Source: Megascapheus bottae
Taxonomy: Eukaryota; Chordata; Mammalia; Rodentia; Geomyidae
DNA: 64,000 nucleotides
Direction of reading: 5' to 3'
Assembly (NCBI GenBank): GCA_024803745.1
Contig: JANJXV010000020.1
Span: 18,454,777-18,518,776, forward strand
Shown here: piece after piece, positions 12,801-25,053 of the stretch
How positions within the stretch are numbered: position 1 is the stretch's first letter
Layout: the number at the start of each line of letters is the position of its first letter
Notes under the pieces: model-generated
What the model was told of the DNA's origin: nothing
Databases searched by the model: none
What the model saw: only the letters and a program-made list of their open reading frames with translations
Position numbers and translations under genes: made by a program

Positions 12801-13652
12801 ACCAAGAATCACAGCAAATAAGAGAAAGGCTGGATAAGTGGGACTGCATTAAACTGCAGAGCTTTTGTATGGCAAAGGATATAGCTAGTAAATTAATTAG
12901 GAAGCCTACACAGTGGGAGAAGATCTTCACCAACCAAATAACGGATAAAGGCCTCATATGTAAAATATATCAATAGCTTAAAAAATTGAATCACTCCAAA
13001 ACTAATCTCCAAAGGAAGAACCATCCCATTAAAAAATGGGCCAAAGATTTAAAGAGTCTTCTCTGAAGAAAAACAAAAATGGCCTATAGACACATGAAGA
13101 AATGCTCAACATCTCTGGCCATAAAAGGAATGCAAATCAAAACAACTCTAAGATTCCACCTCACTCCAGTGAGAATAGCCAGGATCAGGAAAACGAATAA
13201 CAACAGATGCTGGAGGGGACATGGCCAGGAGGGATCCCTACTACACTGTTGTTGGGAGTGCTAACTCATTCAACCACTATGGAAAGCAATATGGCAGTGC
13301 TTCAAAAGGCTAAACATAGAGCTCCCCTATGACCTAGCCGTTCCACTGCTTGGCATTTTCCCAACCATCCAGAAACTAGGGCATACTAAATCCACTACCA
13401 CAATAATGTTCATTGCAGCATTATTCACCATAGCAAAAATATGGAACCAGCCTAGATGTCCCTCAGTTGATGAGTGGATCAACAAGTTGTGTTATTTGTA
13501 CACAATGGAATTCTATGCTGCTGTCAGAAAAAAATGACATCACCCTATTTGTTAGGAAATGGAAATACTTAGAAAAAATCATATTAAGTAAAGTAAGCCA
13601 GACTCAAAGGAAATTAGGCTCAATGGTTCCCCTCATTTGTCATAATCAGTAG
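9822..13652 (+). pseudogene. L1 ORF2 (endonuclease / reverse transcriptase), disrupted
   Basis: The intact protein nicks target DNA and copies L1 RNA onto the nick. The span of about 1,277 codons matches a complete ORF2, so damage is by point changes and small indels. Endonuclease motifs: LNINGLNS (near 9855), QETHL (near 9945), GDFNTPLS (near 10250), SDHKGI (near 10503, other frame). Reverse-transcriptase motifs: PGPDGFTAE (near 11230), SIDAEKAFD (11606-11632), [12 protein letters not shown] (near 11790) and FADNM at 11915-11929, where the usual second Asp is Asn (aac, 11924-11926). The C-terminal Cys-rich knuckle reads CWRGHG at 13208-13225, His replacing Cys; the copy near 34.9 kb keeps Cys. 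In-frame stops lie at 10083, 10362 and 12212, and the frame changes several times (about 10.5, 10.7, 11.4-11.6 and 13.5 kb). Confidence 0.95.
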
Positions 13653-14058
13653 AAACTTTGGCCTCTCCTAGCAGAAACCTGCAATAAAGCAAAACCTTGA
13701 TACATAAGGCCCTATAGTATGAAGCTAATTGAAAGGACCTCTAGGATATTGAAACAAAAGCCATACAATGATTGTTGTCCTTAATGTACTATGTTATCTC
13801 TCATCTCTTTTGCTGTCCCTTAGTTATCTCATATTGTTACAGTATCTCACTTAGTTATCTGATATATTGTATTTATTTGTATTTGGTTATTTGAAATTGG
13901 ATAGGAAAGGGGGGAAAACCAAGATGGGGGGTCGGGGGGAGAGGGGTGGAGGGGAGAGTAATGGGGACCAAGACACGTGAAAGGGTATCAATATATGTGA
14001 ATTAATGCACATTCTATCTGGCAAATATCATGTAACCGTTTTATTAATTACAATAAAA
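13653..14058 (+). other. L1 3' UTR with G-rich tract and poly(A) end
   Basis: It follows the last ORF2 codons (ending LICHNQ, stop). It has an AT-rich part, a G-run tract (13921-13970: several runs of 4-6 G), then the conserved end block and caataaaa. The same layout recurs in the other young copies of the window. Confidence 0.9.
13921..13970 (+). other. G-run tract in L1 3' UTR (possible G-quadruplex)
   Basis: It contains gggggg, gggggg, gggg, gggg and gggg runs separated by short loops. Mammalian L1 3' UTRs commonly carry such a purine tract. Folding is inferred, not seen. Confidence 0.6.
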
Positions 14059-14073
14059 AAGATTGAACTATAT
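14059..14073. repeat. 3' target-site duplication of the full-length L1
   Basis: aagattgaactatat directly after the A-rich tail, identical to the copy at 6875-6889. Confidence 0.95.
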
Positions 14074-15997
14074 AAAAATAGTTATATATAGCACACAAAA
14101 GGAAAATAGTTCCAACTGGAGATATGATAAAGGTCATTAAAATGTGTAAATTATATAAAATTTAAAAAGTTTAAAGTGAAAAAGGGGAACCAGAAAGAAG
14201 GTACTAAAAAGAAGATGCAAAGGAGATCCAGGTTAGTGTAACCACAGTCACTGCAGAAGAAACTGATAAGGAGAAAAATAAGGTTTCAAGGAAGTAAAGA
14301 GGGAAATAGCTGTGTGAAAAGTAGAGTACATAGTGAATAGATATGTGAGGCATATAGATTCATGTTTGAACAACCAAGCAAGCAAGAAAATAAATAATAT
14401 GTTAACTAGAACTACACATTGTCCCTGAACACTGACCAAAGTTTCGTGAAGTCCACTTGGTATTTACCGCTACAAAAACGTAATATATATGTATACTACT
14501 ATTAAATAAAATAAAAATTACAATTAAAACACTTAATATTTATCAATTGATATGAATGAATAGATTTAACTTATCCACTAAAAGTAACTAAGATACTTTT
14601 CAATTTAGCTGATAAAGTGCAACTCATATATTATGCATATTAAGCACATTATTTAAAATAATTCAGATATGCTAAATTGAAAGAGACAAACACTAAAAAA
14701 TTAATGAAACAAACACCTTGATCCAGCAGGAATGTGAAGAGTCATGCTAATGATAGAATATGGTAGCACAGCAGAATATGCATAGGTCAAGTTACAAAAA
14801 CCATACAAACTTAATTAAGGATATAAAAATACTTATTTTTCAGGAGTTCTAATCTCAATACCCCCAAAAATCTAGAAAACAAACCAAACCTATAAAAAGC
14901 TCTAAAGCATAAAAAAATATTTGAAAATAAAAAAATAATCAAATAATAATTTGGAATATAAAACTACTTATTATTAATCAGTAATATTTAGAAATTCAAA
15001 ATAAAGTGCTTCTTTAAAAGGATAACAAAACCACTGATATGTACATTTTACTTGTTGCAATCTATGAGATATAAAAGGAAGGTAAGGAACCTTAAATATT
15101 TTATCAACCCAAATCACAGAACATCACTCAACATTAAACCAAATCATCAGATATGAAATATATAAAGAAACCAAACTAACATTTAAGAGATGAAGAAAAT
15201 TGCATAGGTTAAAATAAAATGAATATAGTTCTAACTTTTATAATACTATTTCACCACTCAAAGAGAAGAAAAGCAAGAAAGTAGAAAATATTAAAATTGA
15301 GCATATAAATAGAAATAATGATACGATGTGTATGAAATCAGTAACATTTTGGATCTATCGCATGGATGGGGATTCTGGGAAGAACTCTGAATCACATGTT
15401 TCAGTCTAAAGACAGAAATTTAAATGATAGTAGGTTTCTTTACTGTGTAGTTTGTGTTAGTAACACTGAAACAACATTTTGCATATTACAAGACTGAAGA
15501 TATAAGTTACAATAATATAGGTAACAAGAGTATGCTGATCATTGTTGGGGTGAAGAGGTATACAAATCACAGAAGGAAAATTTGAGTGAAATATATTAGT
15601 TTTGAAATAGATGTTCTGTTTGATTTTATTATTTTCATTTGGCCAGCTAGTTATATAAACAAATGCATGTAGGGGGCAAGTGTATTTATTTAGCTTTATG
15701 TCTATTTAACTCTGTTTACTGAGTATAACTCAAGGATTTGTCTCTGAGGCTGTTGAGAACTGCCAGACTCCAAATTATGATTTCTAATGCTATTATCCAA
15801 TGAAAGGACCCAGAGGCTTTTTTTTTGTTGCTGTTGTTGTTTCTTTTATTTTTATAAATGATTAATTTCAAGGACAGAGAATGGGACACACACAAGACTC
15901 ATTTATATTGTGCTGGAAATGAGGGAAGTACTGGAAGAGTCATAGAACAAGTCAAAGGATCTCTATAGTCTTAACAGAGATTCCATTGGTCAAGAAT
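14074..15997. other. AT-rich intron stretch
   Basis: Strongly A-rich on the plus strand; parts near 14,700-15,300 could be very old L1, but nothing aligns confidently. No coding signal. Confidence 0.5.
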
Positions 15998-16200
15998 GGG
16001 CTCGGAATTTGGTCTAGTGGTAATATGTTTGCCTAGCATGCACTGAGACCCAGGTTCAATACGTCGATACCACATGCAGACAAAAAAAAAAGCCAGAAGT
16101 GGTGTTGTGGATCACATGGTAGAGAGCTAGCTGTAAGAAAGCCCAAGGACAGTGCTCAGGCTCTGATTTCAAGCCCCAAGACTGGCAAAAAAAAAAAAAA
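15998..16200 (+). mobile_element. ID-like SINE, diverged
   Basis: All segments of the family are present with many substitutions (ggtctagtggtaatatgttt head); it ends in a 14-A tail. Confidence 0.92.
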
Positions 16201-16230
16201 GGGAAAATTTATCATCATTAAAGATCACAG

Positions 16231-16424
16231 GGGCCAGGAGTTTGGCCTAGTGGTAGAGTGCTTGCCTAGCATGCACGAAGACCCAGGTTCGATTCCTCGG
16301 AACCACATAAATAGAAAAAAAGCCAGAAATGGTGCTGTGGCTCAAATGGTAGAGCTCTAGCCTTGAGAAATCACAAGGACTGCACTCAGGCCCTGAGTTT
16401 AAGCCCAGGACTGGCAAAAAAAAA
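16231..16424 (+). mobile_element. ID-like SINE
   Basis: Full-length copy 30 bp after the previous one, same orientation but much less diverged, so inserted later. Imperfect flanks aaagatcacag / aaagtcacaaag. Confidence 0.95.
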
Positions 16425-16433
16425 GTCACAAAG

Positions 16434-19400
16434 GGTTATAACATTGAGCTTTATAACTTATAAAGGATTGTAAGTTATTGAGCAAAATACAAATAAATTA
16501 TTCAACACTCTAAGTAAACAGGGATGGAGAAAATGTCTAATAAATTAGTAAGAAATAATGAAATTTTAGAAAATCACCATAGACAACAGCCATAATTATA
16601 GTGAAGGTTAGATTCATTAATCAGTGCTAAAACTCATAGGTGAAATTTTGCCATGAGAAATTTTATAGTCTCAAAGTAATTTTAAAATTAAATATTCACC
16701 TTTACAGCAGGGAGACTTAAAGTCCACCCAGATGGAATGATCAGTTATCACCAGAAATGAAGCAGGTCAACAGCCTATGTTGTGGGATATATTTCCCTGA
16801 AATTAACTTCATTTCTGAAATATTCCTGTTTAAACTACAAAATCGAAATCTTGTAACCAAAAGACAATATTAGAGGAACACAAATTAGGGAGTATTCTAT
16901 AAATAACTGGCATATGTTCTTCAAAAAATGTCAATATCAGGAAGTATAATGGAATAATGGGAAGTATTCCAGATTGAAGGCAACTAAAAGAAAAATGAGA
17001 ACAGAATATGTACATGCACTCCTGGGATTTCTTTTTTTTAAAGGTATTATTGTGACACCTGCACAAACATAAAAACAGTATTAGATTAGATAATTATTTT
17101 CATACCAGTTCATTGATTTGTAGAATATTCTTGCAGCATTTAAGAAAATACCCTTATTTTTTAAGTTTCTGTACACTGATGTACTTATGTATAATGGGGC
17201 ATGATGCTTAGAATTTACAGTCAGATGTTCTGGAGAAACATATGTATATATACATATATATTCATATTGTGTCAGAGAAAGGATAAATCAAATATAATAA
17301 AATGCTAACTTGGAGAGACTGAGTCAAGTATAGACTATGTAACTGTTGGTTAGATCAAACCCATAGCCAAATGAATGAATGAGTTTGTAAATATGAATTA
17401 AAACATTACTACCTTCTTCTTCCAAACCCACGAATGCTTTTACTTGGGATTTCATTCTCTAGTTCCCTTTCCATCTCTTCCCAAAAGGACAGAGTAATTT
17501 TTTGAAAACATAAAGCAAATCATGCTACCCCTTTGAATCTAACTCTGTTGAAAGCTCGGTGCCTTATCCACAGTATTCTATGTAACTCACTTATGTGTCT
17601 TTTCAACTAAACCATACATTTTTCAAGTCATAAATTACATTTTATTTGCACTAGCTTCATTTCCCCTGTCCACACCCACATACTCTGTAAATCTGTTTTG
17701 TGAAATCAATCTATTTAGCACCAGCCTTGGAGCAAAATGTATGATTATGCCTTGGCTGCAATTTTCATAAACTTTACAAGTTTGTTACATGTTAAATGAT
17801 TTTAACTTGATTCAGTTCATTCTGCTTTGACTAAAAGCATTGCACTCTCCCTAAAACACTACATGGCTTCTAATTCTGGAGATCTACTTTTGTGGGGGGG
17901 TTACGCCTAATTTATTTGAAAATGTTTTTATGACATAACATGTGTGTTCTCTAATAACTATTGTATACATCTCTAAGCAAGTAGTGAATTTTCAAATCTA
18001 TACAAGAAAGAAAATTTCATATATAGTTCTATTTCTGGATCAAGGAATGTATTACTTCATAGTCTATGCTTCACAATTCTTAAAATCTAGAAACCACTGA
18101 TCTTCCTAGGAAACTCTACATATAACATTTACAAAGAATTGGGGTTTTATTGTAATTTCATAGCTTGTACTATCATCTTCATTTCCTTATACTTTCTGGA
18201 TCCTTATTTTTTCCAGACGTGATTTCCCCAAAACTTGGCCAAACTGATTGCAGTTATGAGTTTTGACTTGGTGAGACACATCAATTCATTCTCATTTTAT
18301 TCTTGATGGCAGAAGCACAGTCATTTGGCAGTTTCTATGTTTTCTCTAGACTAGCCTAAGCTCTATGACTCTGACTTCCTGCTTCTCTGTTTTTGGTATA
18401 TAGGATCATTCTACCTACTCAGGTAGAGGCTTCACCTCTTTAGTATTCATTCTGCAGTTCATGTCTGCATTTACTTATAACTATTGACAAAATGATTCAT
18501 TACAGAAACAGTACTGGATTCACCATTTCAGAAATTACGCCAATATCTGTTACATTTGTTTATGGAATATCAGGAGCTCTACTAGAGCACTACTGAACTC
18601 TTTTTCAGCCTCAAAGGGCCACTCACAGCTTTGCTTAATTCCTGGAACAATATCTTTTCTCTTTCAACCAGCCATGAGAACTTGGTTAACAGTTCTCTAT
18701 CTGCTTTTCCATGAGTCTCCTGAAATAATACCCAAGACAAATATTTTAAAAGTTGTTCCTTGGGAGGTGAACTTGAAATTACAGGCAAAGGAATATGAAC
18801 AGAAAAATAAGAATGGCAAAAGATAAATAAGAGTGAATGCTACAGGAAAATTCCTAGACTGGCATTTGTACTTAGGAAAGACTCAATAAAGAGCCATTAG
18901 AAACATGCTTCACAATTGAACCCCTGAGGGCCAGTGATGCTGAGCTATTCAGCCAGTGACTCCATTTGTCCTTGGAGCTCTAGATTATGTGAGCTTGAAT
19001 TGGAGACTACTAAATTGTGGTATTGGAGGAAAGGTCCTTAGGCAGGCAAAGAGTAGGACAGAGATAAAGCCTTGAAATGGAAATCTGATAATGGGTCTAC
19101 GAGCTGTCTAGACCAGCACAGCTGCAGATGAATTGGTACCCCAGGCCCAAGATGTTTACAGAATTTACTTTGGTGGCTGACACTGTAAATACATCATTTC
19201 TGAATACAGTACTTTTCAGAGAAGATGTGTGTAGAATAAGACCAACTTGTAAGATTTAAGTTATTGGCAGAAATCTTTGAAATTTTCCATTGGTTTTTAT
19301 ATGGATCTCAAATTTCTAAGTATGACACTAGAAACCTGGGGCAGTTTTAAATAATATACATAAAATACACAAATTGACAATAGTTATTGGAAATGTCAAT

Positions 19401-19479
19401 ATATAGTACCAAAAGTAAAAAGAATGGAGAGAAAACAGGCAATAATCCAATGATTATAAAACTTCAGCTCTGAAAGACA
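16434..19479. other. Intron stretch without recognised repeats
   Basis: 3 kb of AT-rich single-copy-looking sequence. Open frames at 16830-17066 and 18582-18788 (minus) show no known domain and no splice support. Confidence 0.5.
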
Positions 19480-19745
19480 AAATAGTTACAGAAATTTACT
19501 ATACAGCAGAGTAGCTAAAGTCCACAGCACAGGATTGCACACCAAAATATTTGTGGAGATTGTAGCTTCCATGCTAAGTGTATTAACTTTAGAAAAAAAG
19601 CATGAGGAATATTTGGAGGTGATGGTTATGTTTATTATTACTATAGTTGTGTCAAAAGGTGTATGTGTGTGTTTAAAGGTATCGAATATATTAAACACAT
19701 GAAATTTTCATGTCAATTATAACTCAAAACATCTGAAGTTGTTTT
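19480..19745 (+). mobile_element. Ancient L1 3' UTR (L1M-type)
   Basis: gttacagaaatttactatac, followed by agagtagctaaagtccacag, gaggtgatggttatgtttat and tgtcaattataactcaaaac, reproduces the order of L1M-type 3' ends remembered from other mammals. Diverged and truncated. Confidence 0.7.
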
Positions 19746-20109
19746 AATTTTTTTGGTAACTCTGCAACCTGATTTCTCTTTAAAGTTTAGATTGGTAGTA
19801 AAAGGTTTAAAGTTAAGTTTGAGAACAAATTTCTTTCCTCTCTTGTTTTCTAAGTTCCCTTCAGTGTTTTTATTTCCTTTCTTGTATGTCAAAAATATTT
19901 TTCCACCATACCTTCCTCTGTTTTCATTCTGGTTCAAGCCTTTATCTCTTGCACAGATTTCTCTGTTTCTCCACCACTTTCCCTTTTCTTGTCCTCTGGT
20001 TCAATACAGGTCATATCTTTGCTCAGGCCTGTATCAACCCAAGCAAGGTCAGTTATCAGAATGACATATGGGTTTATGAAACTCAACCCTCTTTTCATCC
20101 CTACTAGCA

Positions 20110-20320
20110 CCTCTCGGGTTTCCTTAACTCATCCATTGCAGCCACTTTGTGCTTGTTTGATGAACATACACCTTAGCATTCTTGGATATAGAGTCTTTGC
20201 TCTGGAACACTGTTCCTATGGTGGTCTTAGTAAACTTTTCTGCCTTTGTTCAAATAGTGACATAGTGAGAATACAAACATCCTTTTTACCTACCAAAATA
20301 TTTTTCCATGCTTTCTTGAG
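20110..20320 (+). mobile_element. Possible L2 3' fragment
   Basis: ccactttgtgcttgtttgat, gtctttgctctggaacactg and ttcctatggtgg follow the order of the L2 end region, strongly diverged. Confidence 0.45.
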
Positions 20321-20408
20321 CACAGTCATGGTAGAATGCCAAAAACACTTGCAAAAAACACTGCCTTTAATTTTAGTTTCACCAATTATGCCTAATCATT
20401 ATAATTAA

Positions 20409-22684
20409 CATGTAATGTTATAATGAATTCAACATTTGTTTACTCTGAAATACAGCCAAACCATCATTTGAAGTTTTAATGGATTGACTATATAAAAGAA
20501 TAAATAACAGTGACAAGATTATTCCTAAGTAATTTCTATATTCTAAACTAAAATTAAGGAACTATAAGAAAGATGAGTCAAATAAACACTATCTTGGCTG
20601 TGGAACTACAAATTGTTGTAATGAATTAGAGTCCGTAAATTCTTAAAAGTGGCAGCAAGAGACAAAACACCCAGCAAAACAATCTGCAATGAAACAGTTC
20701 AGTTTCATTAAGCATTACTTAACCCACCAAGCAAAAAGACAGAACAACAATTCAGGAACACACTTGTGTGACTCACATCCGCTTTTGACTTCTAAATATC
20801 CTCCCAGTGGGAAACTGCAGTTTACTGTATATTTCTGTCTTAAAAAGGAATGTTGAACTTGACAGATATTAAATGTCATTCTGCCCTACATACAACCAAA
20901 GAAGTAACAAAACAGAACCTGCATTCAAAATCCATTCTATCTGACTTCAAGCATATATTTTCTATACATTGTGTTTAAGACAGTAAAATAGTGCGTAATA
21001 GAGCAAAGATTTCTATGCTAAAATTCATTTTAGGTTTCAAGTATCCTCAGTGTTTTTATGTCCTAGTCATATTAGTATTCAATTCAAATGGATAAATATT
21101 TTTACTAGAGACCACATATATATTCTGCCTCATCTAAAAAAGTCTGTGCCTCTCGTCTTATAGTCAGTACCATTTAAATAATCCATATAACTTCACTGGT
21201 GATCTTGATAAATAAAGCAATAGAGGAAAATAAACTAAAATTATATAAAATTTAAATGAACTATATGATAGATGAATTATTTTTAACTCATAAAAACAGG
21301 TCTCATAAAACTTATCTATTCATAGTTTTCAGTTGGAAATATACAATGAAAAAGAATCATTGCTTCACTATTGAGATATATTTTTTAAAGATAGTAACCC
21401 AGATGCCAAAGTCTACTTTTCCTATTAATAGGGGTTATGTTAGTATTTATATTGAATATAAGGTAAAAGAGAGAAATGACACAATTTGTGATCATTGTGC
21501 AAAGAGTTTATATGGAAAGCATGAGGTATACACAGAAATATAATAGTTAAGTAAATATCTTTTTAAACTTTATAGCATATTAAACTGTTTATAAATAGGA
21601 TACTAGTTTTAATTTTTTTGAAAATAGTAGGTTATTTAGATAAAATTATTTTCTACACAAAAAGTTATAGTCTACGACATTAATGTATTCATACCTAAAC
21701 CCAATTTCCAATTTTAATGATGTTAATGTATATTTTGAAAAATCTTTTGCACACTAGCATGCACATGTAAGCCAATTTTTTAAATTAATGTCTTAAGAAG
21801 AAATCAAGGTTACTCAAATGCTACTTTTCTAGGAAAATATGTAAAGGATGAAGACAATGGGTTGTGGCTGGAAAAAATCAGCAGTTGTTCTTATCTTACT
21901 AAAATACTAGCAAAGTATTGCATAATGTTCATCTTTCTTACAAATTAGAATCTCTTTTTTCAGAACACATTTTGTGCTAAAGTTTTAAAGAAGCAAGCAA
22001 AGTTATTTAGAAAAGAGGGGCCTGCAGAATCTAAGTGAAAAAAGACATCCAGAAAAAATGAGGGAGGAAGAAGAATGAAACCAATAAGAAAACAAAGATA
22101 ATTTAAAGGACAAAGGCTAAATTATTGTGTTGTCAACTTAGGGACAGATGAAAGAATAAATAGCTGGAGAAATATGATGGAATCTATTTACTCCAACTCT
22201 CATAATACATAAGGGAGAGGATTATTTTTCCTGTGGCTATATCATGGAGAAATAAAATTGCATAAGCTATGCATTTCATTAAAATTTACTTAGTGCTAAT
22301 TTGTGGTATCCTTTGGCATCAATTTAAATTAAAAGAAAAAGTAAAGGAAGGAACTATTAAGCAATATCTGACAAACATGGCACAAGCATTTGAATTAGAA
22401 TAAACACCTCAAAAGACATTATTTTCCCTCTCCTGCTCCTTCTCTTGCACATGCCAATTTCCTCCTTCCTTTTCCTCTCATTTTCTTCAACATTTATCTT
22501 CATAGCCAATGTAAAAGTAGAGAATAAATTTCACAGCAATATTAGTAAACAAATAACTACACAGTGGTATGACAGTTGCTCTGAACATATCTGAAATGAT
22601 TGAATTCTAATCACTTCTATTTTATATGGTAAGTCTTTGAATGTACATCACATTTTTATGGGATAAGACCTGCTCCTATTCACT
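20409..22684. other. Intron stretch without recognised repeats
   Basis: AT-rich. The 95-codon frame at 21256-21543 is lysine- and tyrosine-rich, as expected of random AT-rich DNA. Confidence 0.5.
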
Positions 22685-22790
22685 CTTCGCAAATGAGAAA
22701 ACTGAGGGGGAAATATTTGTGCTATTTATCCAAGGCCATACTTCCTATAAAATGCAGAGTTTAGGTTTGAAGGCAGACACAATGGCTGCG
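22685..22790 (-). mobile_element. MIR SINE fragment
   Basis: aaatgagaaaactgaggggg, tccaaggccatacttcctat and tttaggtttgaaggcagac match the minus strand of the MIR core and tail. Confidence 0.7.
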
Positions 22791-23261
22791 TGCCACTACT
22801 TGGCTATGTGACGTGAAGTAAATACAGATGACACACTTTCTCACTTTGGGACTTTGGGGTTACATAGAAACCCAAGGCCAGGTCTAGAAGCAGAATAAAT
22901 ACACTTATTTTTTAAACATATATCTTGCTTTATACCACATCACTAAAGCCATTAGTCATTACACAATATGTTAGCAATTTGGTGAGACTTGTCTTGTGGA
23001 GGGAAAAGTAATGGCTCATTCATCAAACTCAACATTTTAAGTATGTTACAAGGAATTAATTAGCAAAGTTTCCTAAGTAGAATAAAGTTTTCTTACTTGA
23101 CTGTTGAAACAACTGCTCTCTAAAGCATGAAAAAAAAATTGGGGGATCTAGTGTGATAAAGCCTTCAAGAATAATGGAAAGGGCCCAGTGACAAGGGGGA
23201 AATTGTGCCTACTTTGAATAGGGAAGAGGAAGCTTTTACAAAACGAAGGTCATTGTATAGA

Positions 23262-23293
23262 TGTGTGTATATATATATATATATATGTATATG
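23262..23293. repeat. (TA)n microsatellite
   Basis: gtgtgtatatatatatatatatatgtata run. Confidence 0.85.
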
Positions 23294-23488
23294 TTGGATT
23301 TCCTGTGTAAACACCATGAAATGAGCTGTACATAAAGCCCAGAATTTTTAAATGTAATGTTTATGAAATAATGAAGATCTTTGAATCAAGACCTCTGTAA
23401 CCTAGTGCATTAGAGTACATAAAAACCATGCAGTGATGTTTCTTTTTACAGTAGGTGATGCAGGGTTGTATTTGCAGTTAAGGGAACA

Positions 23489-23633
23489 AGGAGTGGGACA
23501 TGGTGGAAGATTCTAGTATTTCCTACTCAGCGGGATCCCAGGGGGATCACAGGGTCAGTGCATACTGAACTACATCCGAAGCTCAAGGGCAGCCTGAGAG
23601 ACTTAGTGAGACACTTAGAAAATAAAATAAGGC
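23489..23633 (+). mobile_element. B1-like monomer, diverged
   Basis: gtgggacatggtggaagatt, tttcctactcagcgggatcc and gggcagcctgagagacttag follow B1 order. Confidence 0.6.
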
Positions 23634-23638
23634 ACGCC

Positions 23639-23801
23639 CAGGAGGGAGTTTGGCCTAGTGGTAGAGTGCTTGCTTAGCGTGCACGAAGACCTGGGTTCGA
23701 TTCCTTGGTATCATACACATAGAAATAGTGCTCGGGCCCTGAATTCAAGCCCTAGGACTGGCAAAATAAATAAAATAAAATAAAATAAAATAAAATAAAA
23801 T
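23639..23801 (+). mobile_element. ID-like SINE with internal deletion and (TAAAA)n tail
   Basis: Head and box B are intact. The stretch from agaaa to the final ctcgggccctg joins directly, removing most of the second unit. The tail became a (TAAAA) microsatellite at 23769-23801. Confidence 0.93.
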
Positions 23802-24590
23802 GAGGGATTGTGGAATATTGCTCAAAGGCATAGTGTTTTCTTAGCTGGCTGCAAGTCCTAGCTATAATCTCCAGTAGCTCAAAGCTGAATTCTAAAATGA
23901 TTCCTTTTATGCAAATTATTCTTTTAAGGTATAGGCAATGTCCACAATGAAATGAGGTGTGCAAAAAAAACTCTTCATTCTGCCACAGAATTGGATGGTT
24001 ATTTTTTCACAAAGCTCTTTACAGAGCTTAGTTCTTAACAAGAATTTGATTACTAGTATGCTGTAGATGTATAAATTTGGCATACATATAGTCCCCATGC
24101 ATACATTTATATATATGCAGATGTATATATTTTTAAGATGGTGCAGTTAATCATGTCATCAAATTAAAGGTGACATTTTAACAGTGAACAAAATGTCACC
24201 ATTTTTTAAATTAACTTTTAACAGAACATTTGATAATCCGCATGATGGTATTTTCCTTGACAAACCTATGTAAAGGCAGTAGCCTTTAAGAGGCTTTATA
24301 TATATATATATTTTTCCTATGGACAGAATTTCTTACCTTGTACGAAAATATTTGAAAAGTTCCCATTATTTTAGAAGACCAAAATTTTAACCAAGATACT
24401 ATGGAGTAATTGGTAGATATAATTGTCAATGATGGCAACCTGGCAGATAGAGGCCAAATTCAAATTTTCCCTCTTTGGGAGTTTCATATCTTTGCAAGAT
24501 ATCAATTATCTGAAGCTCTAGTAGTTAGCTGCCAAATCCAATCATAGATCTACTTGAATTCCCATTATCATTCATAATCACTAAATGAAG

Positions 24591-24787
24591 ACTTTTTTTT
24601 TTTTGCTAGTCCTGGGCTTAAGCTCAGGGCCTGAGCACTGTCCTTGGACTTTCTCAAGGCTAGAGCTCTACCACTTGAGCCTCAGCACCACTTCCGGCTT
24701 TTTTCTATGTATGTGGTACCGAGGAATCAAACCCTGGTCTTTGTGCATGCTAGGCAAGCACTTTAACCACTAGGCTAAACTCCGGCC
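24591..24787 (-). mobile_element. ID-like SINE, left arm of an inverted pair
   Basis: Reverse complement of the full SINE, T-tail at left. A 10-bp duplication ctaaatgaag lies at 24581-24590 and 24788-24797. Confidence 0.95.
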
Positions 24788-24801
24788 CTAAATGAAGGAT
24801 A

Positions 24802-24996
24802 GGGCCGGTGGTTTGGCCTAGTGGTAGAGTGCTTGCCTAGCATGAATGAAGACCGGGTTCAATTCCTCAGTACCACATATATAGAAAAAAGCCAGAAGTG
24901 ATGCTGAGGCTCAAGTGGTAGAGCTCTAGCCCTGAGAAAGTCCAGGGACAGTGCTCAGGCCCTGAGCTCAAGCACAGGACTGGCAAAAAAAGAAAA
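24802..24996 (+). mobile_element. ID-like SINE, right arm of an inverted pair
   Basis: Full-length, beginning 14 bp after the minus-strand copy, giving near-complementary arms of about 190 bp. Confidence 0.95.
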
Positions 24997-25048
24997 TATA
25001 TATAGAGAGAAAAAAATATATAGAGAGAAAAAATATATATAGAGAGAG
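24991..25048. repeat. Imperfect (TATATAGAGAGA) tandem repeat
   Basis: Three rounds of aaaatatatatagagaga-like units grown from the SINE tail. Confidence 0.8.
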
Positions 25049-25053
25049 AATCA

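Larger units (their letters stand above)
6890..14058 (+). mobile_element. Full-length LINE-1, 7.2 kb, inactive
   Basis: The element is bounded by a perfect 15-bp duplication, aagattgaactatat, at 6875-6889 and 14059-14073. In order it holds a 1.7-kb 5' UTR, ORF1 remnant, short spacer, ORF2 remnant, 3' UTR with a G-rich tract, and an A-rich end after caataaaa. The length is that of a complete mammalian L1, so it is not 5' truncated. Both ORFs carry stops and frameshifts, and the RT motif is altered, so it cannot retrotranspose by itself. Flanks and body are on the plus strand, antisense to Spag16. The intact duplication implies a fairly recent insertion. Confidence 0.97.

Noticed and set aside
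16231..16310. tRNA-like box A/box B as a tRNA gene
   Set aside because: The boxes belong to the SINE head; there is no cloverleaf acceptor pairing and many copies occur.
16247..16429. Recurrent short frames with LGLNSGPECSPCDFSRLELYHLS-like peptides (also 24585, 40744, 54751)
   Set aside because: These are antisense translations of the ID-like SINE, not genes.
19753..20408. Overlapping plus-strand frames of 73-139 codons
   Set aside because: Phenylalanine- and serine-rich translation of pyrimidine-rich DNA; partly covered by an L2-like fragment.
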